From NCBI RefSeq assembly GCF_900119845.1, contig NZ_FPKU01000004.1, positions 295,458-359,457 on the forward strand: a DNA stretch of 64,000 nucleotides. Direction: 5' to 3'. A program made the position numbers and the translations under genes. The notes under the pieces are model-generated. The model worked only from the letters and a program-made list of their open reading frames with translations. It did no database searches and had not been told where the DNA came from. This document shows positions 52,966 through 63,090 of the stretch, one piece after another. The DNA comes from Devosia enhydra (GTDB lineage Bacteria > Pseudomonadota > Alphaproteobacteria > Rhizobiales > Devosiaceae). The number at the start of each line of letters is the position of its first letter. Within the stretch, counting starts at the first letter, position 1.

Positions 52966-53930
52966 TGGCGGGGCGCCTCAACCGGCGGCACGCCCTGCGC
53001 ATCCTGGGCGCGGGTGCCGTGCTCGGGCTGGGCGCTGTCGGTCTGGGCACCATGCGCGGCCAGCCCGAGCCAAAGGTCTGGCGCGGCGAGGTGCTGGGCG
53101 CAGTCTCGGCGATGACGCTCTGGCATCCCAATCCACGCGTTGCCGAGCGCACCATCGGCCGCATGCTGGTCGAGATCGACCGGCTCGACCGCATCTTCAG
53201 CCTCTACCGCAAGGACAGCGAGCTGGTGCAGCTCAACAGCGAGGGGCGTCTCGCTGAGGCCTCGGCCGATCTGGTGCTCGTTTTCGAGGAGAGCCTGCGC
53301 ATCGCCCACCTCTCGAACGGCGCCTTCGACCCCAGCATCCAGCCGCTCTGGCAGTTCAAGGCGCGCGGCGGCGGGAGCAAGGAGGAACTCGGGCAGGTGC
53401 TGGGCCTCGTCGACCACGCCGCCATCGATCTTGGCGCCCGCAGCATCGGCTTTGCCCGGCCCGGCATGGCGGCCACCCTCAACGGCATCGCGCAGGGCCA
53501 CATCACCGACCGCATTACCGATCTCCTCGTCAATGACGGGTTCGAGCAGGCGATGGTGGAGCTGGGCGAAACCCGGGCCCTGGGCTCGGCGCCCGGCGGG
53601 CGGCCTTTTGCCGTCGGGCTCGTCGACCCGGCGGATCCGCGCGCCATCGCCCGGCAGGTGGAGCTTGCGAGCGCCGGGCTCGCCGTCTCGGGCGGCTATG
53701 GCCTGCGCCTTGATGCCGAAGGCGGCAACCACGTCATCGATCCGGCGACGGGCACTAGCCCCGGCGATCTTACGCAGGTGGCGGTCATCTCGCCGCGCTC
53801 GATCTGGGCCGACGCGCTCTCCACCGCCATCAGCGTTGCCGGCGAAGCCGCGGCGCCCCGGCTCCTGGCTGCCTATCCCGAAAGTCGCGCCATCCTCTGG
53901 CGCGCCGATGGCACGGTCGTCGAGGCTTAG
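52965..53930 (+). CDS. apbE: FAD:protein FMN transferase (ApbE/NosX-like)
   Basis: A 321-residue exported flavin transferase with a twin-arginine leader (LNRRHALRILGAGAVLGLG). The family core includes RIFSLYRKDSELVQLN, AFDPSIQPLW, LNGIAQGHITDRI and HVIDPATG. It transfers FMN to threonine residues, the likely target being the preceding NosR-like protein, whose stop its start overlaps. Similar to NosX. Confidence 0.93.
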   Translation: MAGRLNRRHALRILGAGAVLGLGAVGLGTMRGQPEPKVWRGEVLGAVSAMTLWHPNPRVAERTIGRMLVEIDRLDRIFSLYRKDSELVQLNSEGRLAEASADLVLVFEESLRIAHLSNGAFDPSIQPLWQFKARGGGSKEELGQVLGLVDHAAIDLGARSIGFARPGMAATLNGIAQGHITDRITDLLVNDGFEQAMVELGETRALGSAPGGRPFAVGLVDPADPRAIARQVELASAGLAVSGGYGLRLDAEGGNHVIDPATGTSPGDLTQVAVISPRSIWADALSTAISVAGEAAAPRLLAAYPESRAILWRADGTVVEA

Positions 53931-53950
53931 AGCGTTCCGAGCTGAAGCGC

Positions 53951-55336
53951 TCAGCTCTCGGCATGAGGCGCGATGGCCGCGAGCGCCATGGCGCGGAACA
54001 TATCGTCTCCAATGGCGCGCGCCGCACTCAGTGCCCCCGGCACATCGCCGGCCTTCGCCCGTTCGAGCGCGATTGCAACGTCCAGGTCGCCCCGGTCGCG
54101 GCGCCGCGCATGCGCGTCCGCCACCGCGATGGCCTCGGCGACCTCGCCCTTGGCCGCAAGTTTCACCGCAACGTCGCGCACCGCGATGCCGCGGTCCTCG
54201 GCATCAAAGATCATCGCTGTGGCCGCGATCGCGTCGTCCACCCGCCCGGCATCGGTCATCACCATGGCGATGCGCGACAGGGCACGGGTGCGGAATTCGG
54301 GGTTGCTGATGAGCCCGACGGTGGCCTTGGCCTCCTCGAACAGGCCCTGTTCGGCCTGCCGCTGCGCCACCGATACCAGCCCGCCGGCATCGGCATAGGC
54401 CGAGACGATGCCCTTGGCGAGGTCGAGCGCTTCGGCGAACTCGCCCTTGCGGGCCCGCGCATCGGCGATGGCGATCAGCACCTCGAGGTCGCCATAGGCC
54501 ATCTCGATGCGCGCGGCGGTGGCGAAGGCGCCATCGATGTCGTCGTTATCCGCCTGAATGGCGCCGATCCGCGACATGGCGCGCGAGCGCCCGGCAATGT
54601 CGGGAATGGCAAAGGCTGTCTGCAGCGCGGCGCCGATATCGCCGCTCCGCGCCTGCAACTGGGCGATGCTCGCCAGGGCCTCGTAGAACCAGTACTGGTC
54701 GAACTCTCCGGCCCGCGACACGAGCCCGGAGGCGACCTTGAGCCGATGCTGGTCGGGGCTGAACCAGTAGTCCGTGGCAATGCGGCTTGCCGCCCGTATC
54801 GCCCCGCCATAATCGCCGGTGCGCGCGATGGCGGCGGCGATCTCGGCCTGGGCGCGCGAGCGGCGGAAGGGGTTGTCGATGGCCACGACCTTCTCGAACG
54901 CCGCCTCGACATCGCCGGCCGCGGCAGTCGCCGCCGCCACCGTCTCCAGCGCCCTGACGCGGACCCAGTCGGGCCGCGCATCGGGCACGGCCAGCGCGAT
55001 GGCATGGGCGCGATCGAACTCGCCATAGGCGGCCATGTCGATGGCAATGGCGCTCAGAAGCTCCGCCTCGACGCGCCCGCCGCTGATCTCGGCGGCAATG
55101 GCGAGGGCCTCGTCGAAATGGCCCAGCCGCGACTGTGCCACCGCGATCGCATAGGCCGCCTCATCCTGCTCGTCGGCTCGCGACAGCGCCCCTGCAGCCC
55201 GCTCGGCCTCCTCCAGGATGCAGGCTGAACTCAGCGCCGAACATACATCCGGTCCGTTCTGCGCCAAAGCGGGCGCGGCGGCCGCACACAGGGCGACAAG
55301 GCCCAGCAGCATCGTGATCGGCATCGAACGGCTCAT
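53951..55336 (-). CDS. Secreted helical-repeat protein
   Basis: A 461-residue exported protein. The signal peptide MSRSMPITMLLGLVALCAAAAPA is cleaved near ALAQ. The rest is built of repeating helical pairs (e.g. AIAIDMAAYGEFDRAHAIALAV, AIADARARKGEFAEALDLAKGI, TPR/HEAT-like) about 30 residues apart. Such proteins usually act as scaffolds. AGGAG stands before the chosen start. Convergent with apbE and not obviously tied to the CRISPR genes. Confidence 0.75.
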   Translation of the reverse strand: MSRSMPITMLLGLVALCAAAAPALAQNGPDVCSALSSACILEEAERAAGALSRADEQDEAAYAIAVAQSRLGHFDEALAIAAEISGGRVEAELLSAIAIDMAAYGEFDRAHAIALAVPDARPDWVRVRALETVAAATAAAGDVEAAFEKVVAIDNPFRRSRAQAEIAAAIARTGDYGGAIRAASRIATDYWFSPDQHRLKVASGLVSRAGEFDQYWFYEALASIAQLQARSGDIGAALQTAFAIPDIAGRSRAMSRIGAIQADNDDIDGAFATAARIEMAYGDLEVLIAIADARARKGEFAEALDLAKGIVSAYADAGGLVSVAQRQAEQGLFEEAKATVGLISNPEFRTRALSRIAMVMTDAGRVDDAIAATAMIFDAEDRGIAVRDVAVKLAAKGEVAEAIAVADAHARRRDRGDLDVAIALERAKAGDVPGALSAARAIGDDMFRAMALAAIAPHAES

Positions 55337-55602
55337 CGGGGACAACTCCTGCACCTCAGATTCCACCTGCATCGCGCCGCAAAGGCAATGGCGAACTTGC
55401 CGCACCCGGGCGATCCCGCGCGCATGAGCCAGGGCGCTCCGCCTCATAGGCTGCGCAGGGCATCGCGAGTATTTCTTCGTATATCTGTTATCGTTATCAG
55501 TCAAAATCTCGGCGACCACAAAAATATCGCTGTTAATGATCGATTAATCACATATCATCGCTGCCGATAGGCTCAGTCATTCGGGGGCGATGAGGGGCGG
55601 TC

Positions 55603-57909
55603 ATGTATTTCGCACATACCACGGACGCCGCGTCCAAAAGCGATTGGGAGCCTTTGCCCGATCATCTGGCGGACGTCGCAGACGCGGCCGGAGCCGCGGC
55701 TGCACCTCTGGGCCTCGAGGCTCTCTGCCGCGTGGCCGGCCTGCTGCATGATCTGGGCAAGTATAACCCGGCCTTCCAGCGGCGGCTCGAAGGGGCGACC
55801 GATCCGGTCGATCATTCCACCGCCGGCGCGGCGCTGGTTCAGCAGCTTTATGCGGGGCGCGAGAGCGTCTTTGCCCAGCTGATCGCCTATGGCATCGCCG
55901 GTCACCATGCCGGCCTGCCCGATGGCAGCGGGGCAGGGGCCGGCACCCTCGTCGATCGGGTCGGCCGCTTCGAGAGCAAGACGCTCGATGCGGTGTGGAC
56001 AAGCGAGATTACGCTGCCCCGGCAACTCGAGCGGCCCGATTTCTGCTGGATCACGTCCGCGCCCAACGAAACCCACGAAGAGAAGAAAAAGAAGCAGCAG
56101 CGCTTCGCCTTCCAGCTCGCCATGCTCGGCCGGATGATCTTTTCGGCGCTCGTCGATGCCGATTTCAAGGCCACCGAGGCCTTCTACTGCCGCATCGAGG
56201 GGCGCGCGGTCGATCGCGACTGGCCGGCCCTTTCGGCCCACCGCGATGATCTGATCGCCCGTCTCGATGCCCGGCTTGCCCAGCTTTCGGCGCGCGGCAG
56301 CCCGGTCGCCGATACGCGCAGCGCCATCCTCGCCCATGTGCGCAACAGGGCCGAACTCGCGCCGGGGCTCTTCACTCTCACCGTGCCGACAGGCGGAGGC
56401 AAGACGCTGACATCGCTGGCCTTCGCGCTCGACCACGCGAAAATCCACGGGCAGCGCCGCATCATCTACGCCATCCCGTTCACCGCCATCATCGACCAGA
56501 CCGCCGGCCAGTTCCGCGACATCCTCGGCGCGGACATGGTGCTCGAGCATCATTCGGCGCTCGAAACGGCAGGCGAGGGGGCGGCATCGAAGGCCGACAG
56601 CGAATTCGCCGATCGCGGCAAGCTCCGGCTCGCCATGGAGGATTGGGCGGCCCCGGTGGTCGTCACCACCACCGTGCAGCTGTTCGAAAGCCTCTTTGCA
56701 TCGCGCACGTCCTCGGCCCGCAAGCTGCACAACATTGCCCGAAGCGTCATCGTGCTCGATGAGGCGCAGACCCTGCCGCGACCGCTGCTGCTGCCGACCC
56801 TGCGGGCCATCGAGGTTTTGGCGCGCGATTATGGCTGCACCATCGTGCTGTGCACCGCCACCCAGCCGGCCCTTGACGAGCGGCACCTCACCGACGGGTT
56901 GCCGCTCGAGGGGCGCGAGCTTGCGCCTGATCCCATCGCCCTGTCGCGGCAGCTGCGGCGCGTCACCCTGCGCCAGGCCGGGCCGCTGCCCGATGCCGAA
57001 CTGGTCGAGGAGCTGGCGATGGTCCCGCAGGGCCTGGTGATCGTCAATTCCCGCAAGCACGCGATGGCGCTTTTCGATGCCGCGCGGGCCGAGGGGCTCA
57101 ATGGTCTCCACCATCTCAGCACCCGCATGTGCGCGGCCCACCGCAAGCCTCTGCTCGACACGATCCGGGCCCGGCTTGCGGACGGCGCGCCGTGCCGGGT
57201 GATTTCCACCTCGCTCATCGAGGCGGGGGTGGATGTCGATTTCCCGCGCGTCTGGCGGGCAGAGGCCGGGCTCGATCAGGTGGCGCAGGCGGCCGGCCGC
57301 TGCAATCGCGAGGGCTGTCGGCCGCTGGAGGAGAGCATCGTCACGCTGTTCGAGGCGCCCGACAACGCCCCGCCCCGCGAGATCACGCAGTTGAGCGCGG
57401 CGCGCAAGCGCATGCAGGACAAGTATGACGACCTCTTCTCGCCCGACGCGATGACGGACTATTTCCGCGAGGTCTACTGGCAATTGGGGCCCGAGCGGCT
57501 CGACAGGGGCGCTGTCGATGGCCAGTCCATCCTCGGCAAGTTCGTCCTTGATGCCGGGCGCGCCGACTTCTCCTATCGCAGCGCGGCCGAGAATTTCCGC
57601 ATGATCGAGAGCGGCATGGTGCCGGTCATCATCCCGCTCGACGACGCGGCGCGGCGCGCCATCGCCGAGCTTGCGGTGGAGGCCATTTCGAGCGGCCGGC
57701 TGGCCCGCGCCCTCCAGACCTATACCGTTCAGGTGCCGCCAAAGGCGCGGCAGCGCCTCATCATGGCTGGCCGCGTCCGGTTCGAGGCCCCGCATCTGCG
57801 CGCCGACCAGTTCGCCGTGCTCACCGACATGAGCCTATACCGGCCCGAAACCGGGCTCGTCTGGGAGGATGCGGAGTATCTGGGCACTGAAGCGCTTTTG
57901 CAGGTCTGA
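55603..57909 (+). CDS. cas3: Cas3 helicase-nuclease (type I-C)
   Basis: A 768-residue protein. The HD nuclease domain (about 1-235) has LLHDLGKYN (His49-Asp50), DHSTAGA and GHHAGL. The helicase follows, with Walker A TVPTGGGKTLTS, motif II IVLDEAQTLP, CTATQP and the C-terminal SLIEAGVDVDFP with QAAGRCNREG. It unwinds and cuts DNA marked by Cascade. A short AT-rich stretch upstream (55490-55600) is the likely cas promoter. Confidence 0.95.
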   Translation: MYFAHTTDAASKSDWEPLPDHLADVADAAGAAAAPLGLEALCRVAGLLHDLGKYNPAFQRRLEGATDPVDHSTAGAALVQQLYAGRESVFAQLIAYGIAGHHAGLPDGSGAGAGTLVDRVGRFESKTLDAVWTSEITLPRQLERPDFCWITSAPNETHEEKKKKQQRFAFQLAMLGRMIFSALVDADFKATEAFYCRIEGRAVDRDWPALSAHRDDLIARLDARLAQLSARGSPVADTRSAILAHVRNRAELAPGLFTLTVPTGGGKTLTSLAFALDHAKIHGQRRIIYAIPFTAIIDQTAGQFRDILGADMVLEHHSALETAGEGAASKADSEFADRGKLRLAMEDWAAPVVVTTTVQLFESLFASRTSSARKLHNIARSVIVLDEAQTLPRPLLLPTLRAIEVLARDYGCTIVLCTATQPALDERHLTDGLPLEGRELAPDPIALSRQLRRVTLRQAGPLPDAELVEELAMVPQGLVIVNSRKHAMALFDAARAEGLNGLHHLSTRMCAAHRKPLLDTIRARLADGAPCRVISTSLIEAGVDVDFPRVWRAEAGLDQVAQAAGRCNREGCRPLEESIVTLFEAPDNAPPREITQLSAARKRMQDKYDDLFSPDAMTDYFREVYWQLGPERLDRGAVDGQSILGKFVLDAGRADFSYRSAAENFRMIESGMVPVIIPLDDAARRAIAELAVEAISSGRLARALQTYTVQVPPKARQRLIMAGRVRFEAPHLRADQFAVLTDMSLYRPETGLVWEDAEYLGTEALLQV

Positions 57910-57918
57910 GGGAGAAGA

Positions 57919-58587
57919 ATGACCCACGGTGTCCGGTTGCATGTCTGGGGGCAGCATGCCTGCTTCACGCGGCCCGAGCTCAAGGTGGAGCGCGTCTCTT
58001 ATGACGTGATGACGCCTTCGGCAGCGCGCGGCATACTCGAAGCGATCCACTGGAAGCCGGCCCTGCGCTGGGTGGTCGATGCCATCCATGTGCTCAAGCC
58101 CATCCGCTTCCAGTCCATCCGGCGCAACGAGGTGGCGCACAAGGCTTCGGCCAGCCTTGCGCGGCAGGCGATGAAGCGGGGCGATCTCGATGGGCTCGGC
58201 ATCGTGGTGGAGGAGAGCCGCCAGCAGCGCGCCGCCGTGGTGCTGGTCGATGTCGCCTATATCATCGAAGCCCATTTCGAGCTGACCGCCAAGGCCGGGC
58301 CGGACGACAATCCGGGCAAGCATCTCGACATGTTCAACCGCCGCGCCGCGCGCGGGCAGTGTTTCCACCAGCCGGCGCTGGGCACGCGCGAATTCGTCGC
58401 CCATTTCGAAGGGCTGGCGCCCGATGCCCCGCTGCCCGAAGGGCCGGGCGAGAGCCGCGATCTGGGGATCATGCTCTGGGATATCGACCATGGCGCCCCC
58501 GGCAAGCCGTCGCTGTTTTTCCGCGCCAAGCTCGAAAACGGAGTGATGCGGGTGCCCCCGCCCGGCTCTTCGGAGGTGCTTTCATGA
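57919..58587 (+). CDS. cas5c: Cas5 (type I-C), crRNA-processing subunit
   Basis: A 222-residue Cas5d. It has the N-terminal RAMP fold (VRLHVWGQHACFTRPELKVERVSYDVMTPSAARGILEAIHW) and the type I-C extension. In type I-C this protein replaces Cas6 and cuts the precursor crRNA. It starts nine bases after cas3 and overlaps the cas8c start. Confidence 0.94.
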   Translation: MTHGVRLHVWGQHACFTRPELKVERVSYDVMTPSAARGILEAIHWKPALRWVVDAIHVLKPIRFQSIRRNEVAHKASASLARQAMKRGDLDGLGIVVEESRQQRAAVVLVDVAYIIEAHFELTAKAGPDDNPGKHLDMFNRRAARGQCFHQPALGTREFVAHFEGLAPDAPLPEGPGESRDLGIMLWDIDHGAPGKPSLFFRAKLENGVMRVPPPGSSEVLS

Positions 58588-60344
58588 GCCTGCTGGCTTC
58601 GCTCGCCCGCGCCTATGACCGGATGCCGGAGCTTCCGCGCCCCAGCTATTCCACCGAAAAGATCGGCTTTGTCATCGGGCTCAATCCCGATGGCACGATC
58701 GCCAGCGTCTCCGACCTGCGCGATGGCGAAGGCCGCAAGAAGACCGCGCGGATGATGCAGGTGCCGCAGGGCGCGAAGAGGACTGCCGCCATCGTGCCCA
58801 ATCTGTTGTGGGACAAGACGGCCTATGTGCTCGGCGTCACGGCGGGAGAGGGGCGCCGCACGGCCGATGAGCATGCAGCGTTCAAGGCTCGCCAGACCGA
58901 GGTTTTCGGGGCGAGTGACGATGAAGGACTGGTCGCCTTCCTCCGTTTTCTTGACCGATGGACGCCCGACCAGTTCGTGTCGCCAGGCTGGCCCGAGGAG
59001 ATGAAGGACGCCAATGTGGTATTTGCCCTCGAGAGCGAGCGCCTCGACAGGGTCTATCTCCACGATCGCGCCGCCGCGCGCCAACGGCTTGCCCAGTCGG
59101 CGATCTCGGCCAAGGGCCCGCAGGACGGGCCCGTCTGCCTGATCACGGGCGCCCCCGCTCCGGTAGCGCGGCTGCATCCGGCCATCAAGAACATCTGGGG
59201 TGGGCAATCGAGCGGTGGTGCGATCGTTTCGTTCAATCTCGAGGCCTTCACCTCCTACGGCCACGAGCAGGGCGACAATGCCCAGATCTCCGAAGAGGCG
59301 GCGTTTCGGTACACCACCGCGCTCAACGCCATGCTGGCGGGCAGGCGCAATCGCGTGCAGGTGGCCGATGCCTCCACCGTTTTCTGGGCCGATGCCAGCG
59401 GCTTTGTCGCCGAGGCCGCCGAGGATGCGTTCGGGCAGATGTTCAACGGGGTGGACGAGGCGCGCCAGGGCGACAAGGTCGGGCAGGTGCTCGAACGGGT
59501 GCGCGCGGGCATCCCGTTCCCCGAAGCCACGGCGGGCCTCGTGCCCGATCTGGCGCATGGCGTGCGCTTCCACGTCCTCGGCCTTGCCCCCAACGCCGCC
59601 CGCATCGCCATCCGCTTCTGGTTCGAGGACGATTTCGGGGTGCTTGCCGAAAACTATCGCCGCTATGTCGAGGATCTGCGGGTGGAGCCGGCTGGGCGCG
59701 ATCCCTATCCCCCGCTCTGGCGCTATCTCAACGAGACGGCGGTGCTCGGCAAGCGTGAGAACGTGCAGCCCAACCTTGCCGGCGAGATGATGCGCGCCAT
59801 CCTCACCGGCGGGCGCTACCCGATGACGCTGCTGTCGGCAGTGCTCACCCGCATCCGCGCCGATGGCGAGATCAATGCCCTGCGGGTGGGGCTTTTGCGC
59901 GCCGTGCTCAGACGCAATTTCAACATGGAGAAGGAGGCTCCCGTGGCGCTCGACCCGGACAACAGAAACAAGGGTTACCTGCTCGGGCGGCTCTTTGCCC
60001 TTTATGAATATGCGCAGACGGCGGCGCTCGGGCGCAATGTCAATGCCACCATCAAGGACAAGTTCTACGCCTCGGCGTCGGCCTCGCCCCGTCGCGTGTT
60101 CAGCCTGCTCGAGCGCGGTTCGGTCAATCACCTCAGCAAGGTGGGCAAGCAGCGTCCCGGCCAGCGGGTCAATCTTGAGCGCGCCATCGGCGAGATCATG
60201 GGGGCGATGACCCCCGGCGAGGATCCATTTCCCGCATCGCTGCCAGCCGAGGACCAGGCGCTTTTCGGCCTCGGGTACTACCACCAGCGCAACCAGCAAT
60301 TCGTCAAGCAAGACAGTTCCGCCCCGGGGGAGGGCCAGCCATGA
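58584..60344 (+). CDS. cas8c: Cas8c (Csd1), large Cascade subunit
   Basis: A 586-residue protein of Csd1 type. It opens MSLLASLARAYDRMPELPRP, and PNLLWDKTAYVLGVT, HPAIKNIWGGQSSGGAIVSFN and NKGYLLGRLFALYEYAQ are recognisable family blocks. It recognises the PAM in type I-C. A GGAGG site lies in the end of cas5. Overlaps cas7 by four bases. Confidence 0.94.
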   Translation: MSLLASLARAYDRMPELPRPSYSTEKIGFVIGLNPDGTIASVSDLRDGEGRKKTARMMQVPQGAKRTAAIVPNLLWDKTAYVLGVTAGEGRRTADEHAAFKARQTEVFGASDDEGLVAFLRFLDRWTPDQFVSPGWPEEMKDANVVFALESERLDRVYLHDRAAARQRLAQSAISAKGPQDGPVCLITGAPAPVARLHPAIKNIWGGQSSGGAIVSFNLEAFTSYGHEQGDNAQISEEAAFRYTTALNAMLAGRRNRVQVADASTVFWADASGFVAEAAEDAFGQMFNGVDEARQGDKVGQVLERVRAGIPFPEATAGLVPDLAHGVRFHVLGLAPNAARIAIRFWFEDDFGVLAENYRRYVEDLRVEPAGRDPYPPLWRYLNETAVLGKRENVQPNLAGEMMRAILTGGRYPMTLLSAVLTRIRADGEINALRVGLLRAVLRRNFNMEKEAPVALDPDNRNKGYLLGRLFALYEYAQTAALGRNVNATIKDKFYASASASPRRVFSLLERGSVNHLSKVGKQRPGQRVNLERAIGEIMGAMTPGEDPFPASLPAEDQALFGLGYYHQRNQQFVKQDSSAPGEGQP

Positions 60345-61294
60345 CCGCCATCACCAACCGCTATGATTTCGTTCTGCTGTTCGATGTGACGCGCGGCAAC
60401 CCCAATGGCGATCCCGATGCCGGCAATCTGCCCCGACTCGATCCCGAGACCAATCACGGCCTCGTTTCCGATGTCAGCCTCAAGCGCAAGATCCGCAACT
60501 ATGTCGAGATCAAGGGCGGCGGCCAGCCCCCGCTCGCCATCTATGTGCAGGAAGGCTCGATCCTCAACGAGCAGCACCGCAAGGCCTATGTCGCGCACCG
60601 GCCGGGCGATCCAAAAGTCGGCAGTGAAAAGAAGCTCAACCCCAAGGACGATATCGAGGGCAGGGCGATCACTAGTTTCATGTGCGAGCAGTTTTTCGAT
60701 GTCCGCACCTTCGGCGCGGTGATGTCGACCGGCATCAATGCCGGTCAGGTGCGCGGGCCGGTGCAACTGGGCTTTGCCCAGTCGGTCGAGCCCATCGTGC
60801 CGCAGGAAATCTCGATCACCCGCATGGCCGCCACCACCCCGGCCGAAAAATCCCAGCGCGCCGATGGCGCCGAAGAGGGCAATGACCGTACCGACAATCG
60901 TACCATGGGCCGCAAGTTCATCGTGCCTTACGGGCTCTACCGGGTGCACGGGCATGTCTCGGCTCATCTGGCCGCCCGCACGGGCTATTCGGATGACGAT
61001 CACGCCCTGCTGATCGAGGCGTTGGGCGCCATGTTCGAGCACGATCATTCGGCCGCGCGCGGCGAAATGAGCAGCCGGCGCCTCGTGGTCTTCAAGCATT
61101 CGAGCCCGCTCGGCAATGCGCCGGCCCACAAGCTCTTCGAGCGCGTCAGCATCGGCCGCTCCATCGATGGCGAGGCGCGGCCCATAGATCGCCGCCTCGA
61201 CAACTATCCGGTTGCCCGCGCCTATTCGGATTACGCCATCACCATCGACCGCGAGGGGTTGCCGGAGGGGGTCGAGATCCTCGATCTCATCTGA
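60341..61294 (+). CDS. cas7c: Cas7 (Csd2), Cascade backbone
   Basis: A 317-residue Csd2. It has NRYDFVLLFDVTRGNPNGDPDAGNLPR, a DVRTFGAVMS loop and YGLYRVHGHVSAHLA, as in Cas7 proteins. It forms the filament along the crRNA. Three bases separate it from cas4. Confidence 0.95.
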   Translation: MTAITNRYDFVLLFDVTRGNPNGDPDAGNLPRLDPETNHGLVSDVSLKRKIRNYVEIKGGGQPPLAIYVQEGSILNEQHRKAYVAHRPGDPKVGSEKKLNPKDDIEGRAITSFMCEQFFDVRTFGAVMSTGINAGQVRGPVQLGFAQSVEPIVPQEISITRMAATTPAEKSQRADGAEEGNDRTDNRTMGRKFIVPYGLYRVHGHVSAHLAARTGYSDDDHALLIEALGAMFEHDHSAARGEMSSRRLVVFKHSSPLGNAPAHKLFERVSIGRSIDGEARPIDRRLDNYPVARAYSDYAITIDREGLPEGVEILDLI

Positions 61295-61297
61295 GCC

Positions 61298-62011
61298 ATG
61301 CCGGCTGGCGGCGATACGCCCGGCCTGCCCGCCGGGAGCGAGCCCATCCCGCTCTCGGCGCTCCAGCACGCCGTCTATTGCCTGCGGCAGGCGGCGCTCA
61401 TCCATCTCGAGCGGCTGTGGGAGGAAAACCGCTTCACCGCCGAAGGCCAGGTGCTGCACCAGGTCGCCGACAAGCCGGGCGGTCGGCATGTGCGCGGCGT
61501 GCGCCGCCAGATGGCGCTGCCGCTCGCCTCCCTCAGGCTCAACCTGTCGGGGGTCGCCGACGTGGTGGAGTTCCATCGCCAGCCCGATGGGTCGGAGGTT
61601 CCCTTTCCCGTCGAGTTCAAGCGCGGCAAGCCCAAGTCGCATCGCGCCGACGAGGTGCAGCTCTGCGCCCAGGCCCTCTGCCTCGAGGAGATGTTCGATA
61701 AGCCCGTGCCGATGGGCGCGCTCTATTACGCCGAAACGCGCCGGCGAACTGAGGTCGCCTTCGATGCCGAACTGCGCGGCCTGACCGAGGAGACCGCCCG
61801 CGCGCTGGCCGGGATCTTTGCCAGCGAGCAGACGCCGCCCGCCCGCTACAAGGCCAGCCTCTGCCGGGCCTGTTCGCTGATCGAAATCTGCCGGCCGCGG
61901 GCAGGGGAGCGGTCGGCGCGCGCCTTTCGCCGCCGCCTCGTCGAAGACCTTGCGGACGCGCCTTCAGCCGATCCCGAGGCGTCGGCCCATCCGAGGGAGG
62001 GCGGCGCATGA
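61298..62011 (+). CDS. cas4: Cas4 exonuclease, adaptation
   Basis: A 237-residue protein. Cys28 (AVYCLRQ) and the C-terminal cluster CRACSLIEIC (about residues 193-203) would bind the Fe-S cluster. VEFKRGKP provides the RecB-like nuclease lysine. It trims prespacers for Cas1-Cas2. Overlaps cas1 by four bases. Confidence 0.94.
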   Translation: MPAGGDTPGLPAGSEPIPLSALQHAVYCLRQAALIHLERLWEENRFTAEGQVLHQVADKPGGRHVRGVRRQMALPLASLRLNLSGVADVVEFHRQPDGSEVPFPVEFKRGKPKSHRADEVQLCAQALCLEEMFDKPVPMGALYYAETRRRTEVAFDAELRGLTEETARALAGIFASEQTPPARYKASLCRACSLIEICRPRAGERSARAFRRRLVEDLADAPSADPEASAHPREGGA

Positions 62012-63042
62012 AAAAGCTCCTCAACACGCTCTATGTCGCGACCGAGGGGGCCTCGCTCTCCAAGGATGGCGAAAACGTCGTCGTCCGCCTCGATGATGCC
62101 GAGCGCGGCCGCGTACCGCTGCACATGCTCGCAGGCCTCGTGGTCTTTGGCCCCGTCTTCGTGTCGCCGGCCCTGATCGGGGCCTGTGCCGAGCGCGGGC
62201 TGACGGTGACGCTGCTCGATCGCCAAGGGCGGTTCCAGGCGCGCATCGAAGGGCCGGTCTCGGGCAATGTGCTGTTGCGGCGCACCCAATATCGCCGGGC
62301 CGAGGCCCCGGAGGAGATCGTCCGGGGTTTCCTCCTCGGCAAGCTGGGCAACCAGCGGGCCGTGCTGATGCGCGCCCTGCGCGATCATTCCGAAACGCTC
62401 GACCCCGAGGCGACGGCGGCACTCGCCGATGCGGCGCGCCGCATCGCCCTCATCATGGCGCGGATCGAGTTTTCCGAACTCGATCTCGATGCCCTGCGGG
62501 GCGCCGAAGGCGATGCCGCCGGCTGGTATTTTTCGGTTTTCGACCATCTCATCCGCGTTCCAGAGCCGGCGATGCGGTTTTCGGGGCGTTCACGCCGGCC
62601 ACCGCGCGATGCGATCAACGCCCTGCTGTCCTTCCTCTACACGCTTCTCGTCCACGAGTGCCGCAGCGGGCTCGAAGCGGTGGGGCTCGATCCCGCCGTC
62701 GGTTTCCTCCATCGCGATCGCCCGGGCCGCCCGAGCCTCGCGCTCGACCTGATGGAGGAATTGCGCCCGATCTTCGCCGACAGGCTGGCCCTTGCCCTCG
62801 TCAACCGCCGGCAGATCGGCCCGGCCGATTTCGAAACGCGCGACGGCGGCGCCGTCTGGCTTTCCGATGCCGGCCGCAAGACCGTGCTCACCGCCTGGCA
62901 GGATCGCAAGAAGGACGAGCGGCGCCATGATTTTCTCGACGAGACGGCCCCGCTCGGCCTCGTCCCTTTCCTCCAGGCCCAACTCCTCTCGCGTCATCTG
63001 CGCGGCGATCTCGATGGCTATCCGCCCTGGGTGTGGAAGTAG
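62008..63042 (+). CDS. cas1: Cas1 integrase
   Basis: A 344-residue Cas1 of type I-C. The LLVHECRSGLEAVGLDPAVG stretch and the following FLHRDRPGRPSLALDLMEE carry the conserved active-site region. It inserts new spacers with Cas2. Confidence 0.96.
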   Translation: MKKLLNTLYVATEGASLSKDGENVVVRLDDAERGRVPLHMLAGLVVFGPVFVSPALIGACAERGLTVTLLDRQGRFQARIEGPVSGNVLLRRTQYRRAEAPEEIVRGFLLGKLGNQRAVLMRALRDHSETLDPEATAALADAARRIALIMARIEFSELDLDALRGAEGDAAGWYFSVFDHLIRVPEPAMRFSGRSRRPPRDAINALLSFLYTLLVHECRSGLEAVGLDPAVGFLHRDRPGRPSLALDLMEELRPIFADRLALALVNRRQIGPADFETRDGGAVWLSDAGRKTVLTAWQDRKKDERRHDFLDETAPLGLVPFLQAQLLSRHLRGDLDGYPPWVWK

Positions 63043-63090
63043 CGGGCGTCGGAGGATGGGAGTGGAGCGGCTGGTAGGTGAGGCGCTGCG

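Noticed and set aside
56755..56775. DEAQ instead of DEAH in Cas3 motif II
   Set aside because: As far as I recall, this variant is common in type I-C Cas3 proteins and does not indicate inactivation.
55573..57795. 740-residue open frame antisense to cas3
   Set aside because: Same shadow effect; the plus strand encodes all Cas3 motifs.
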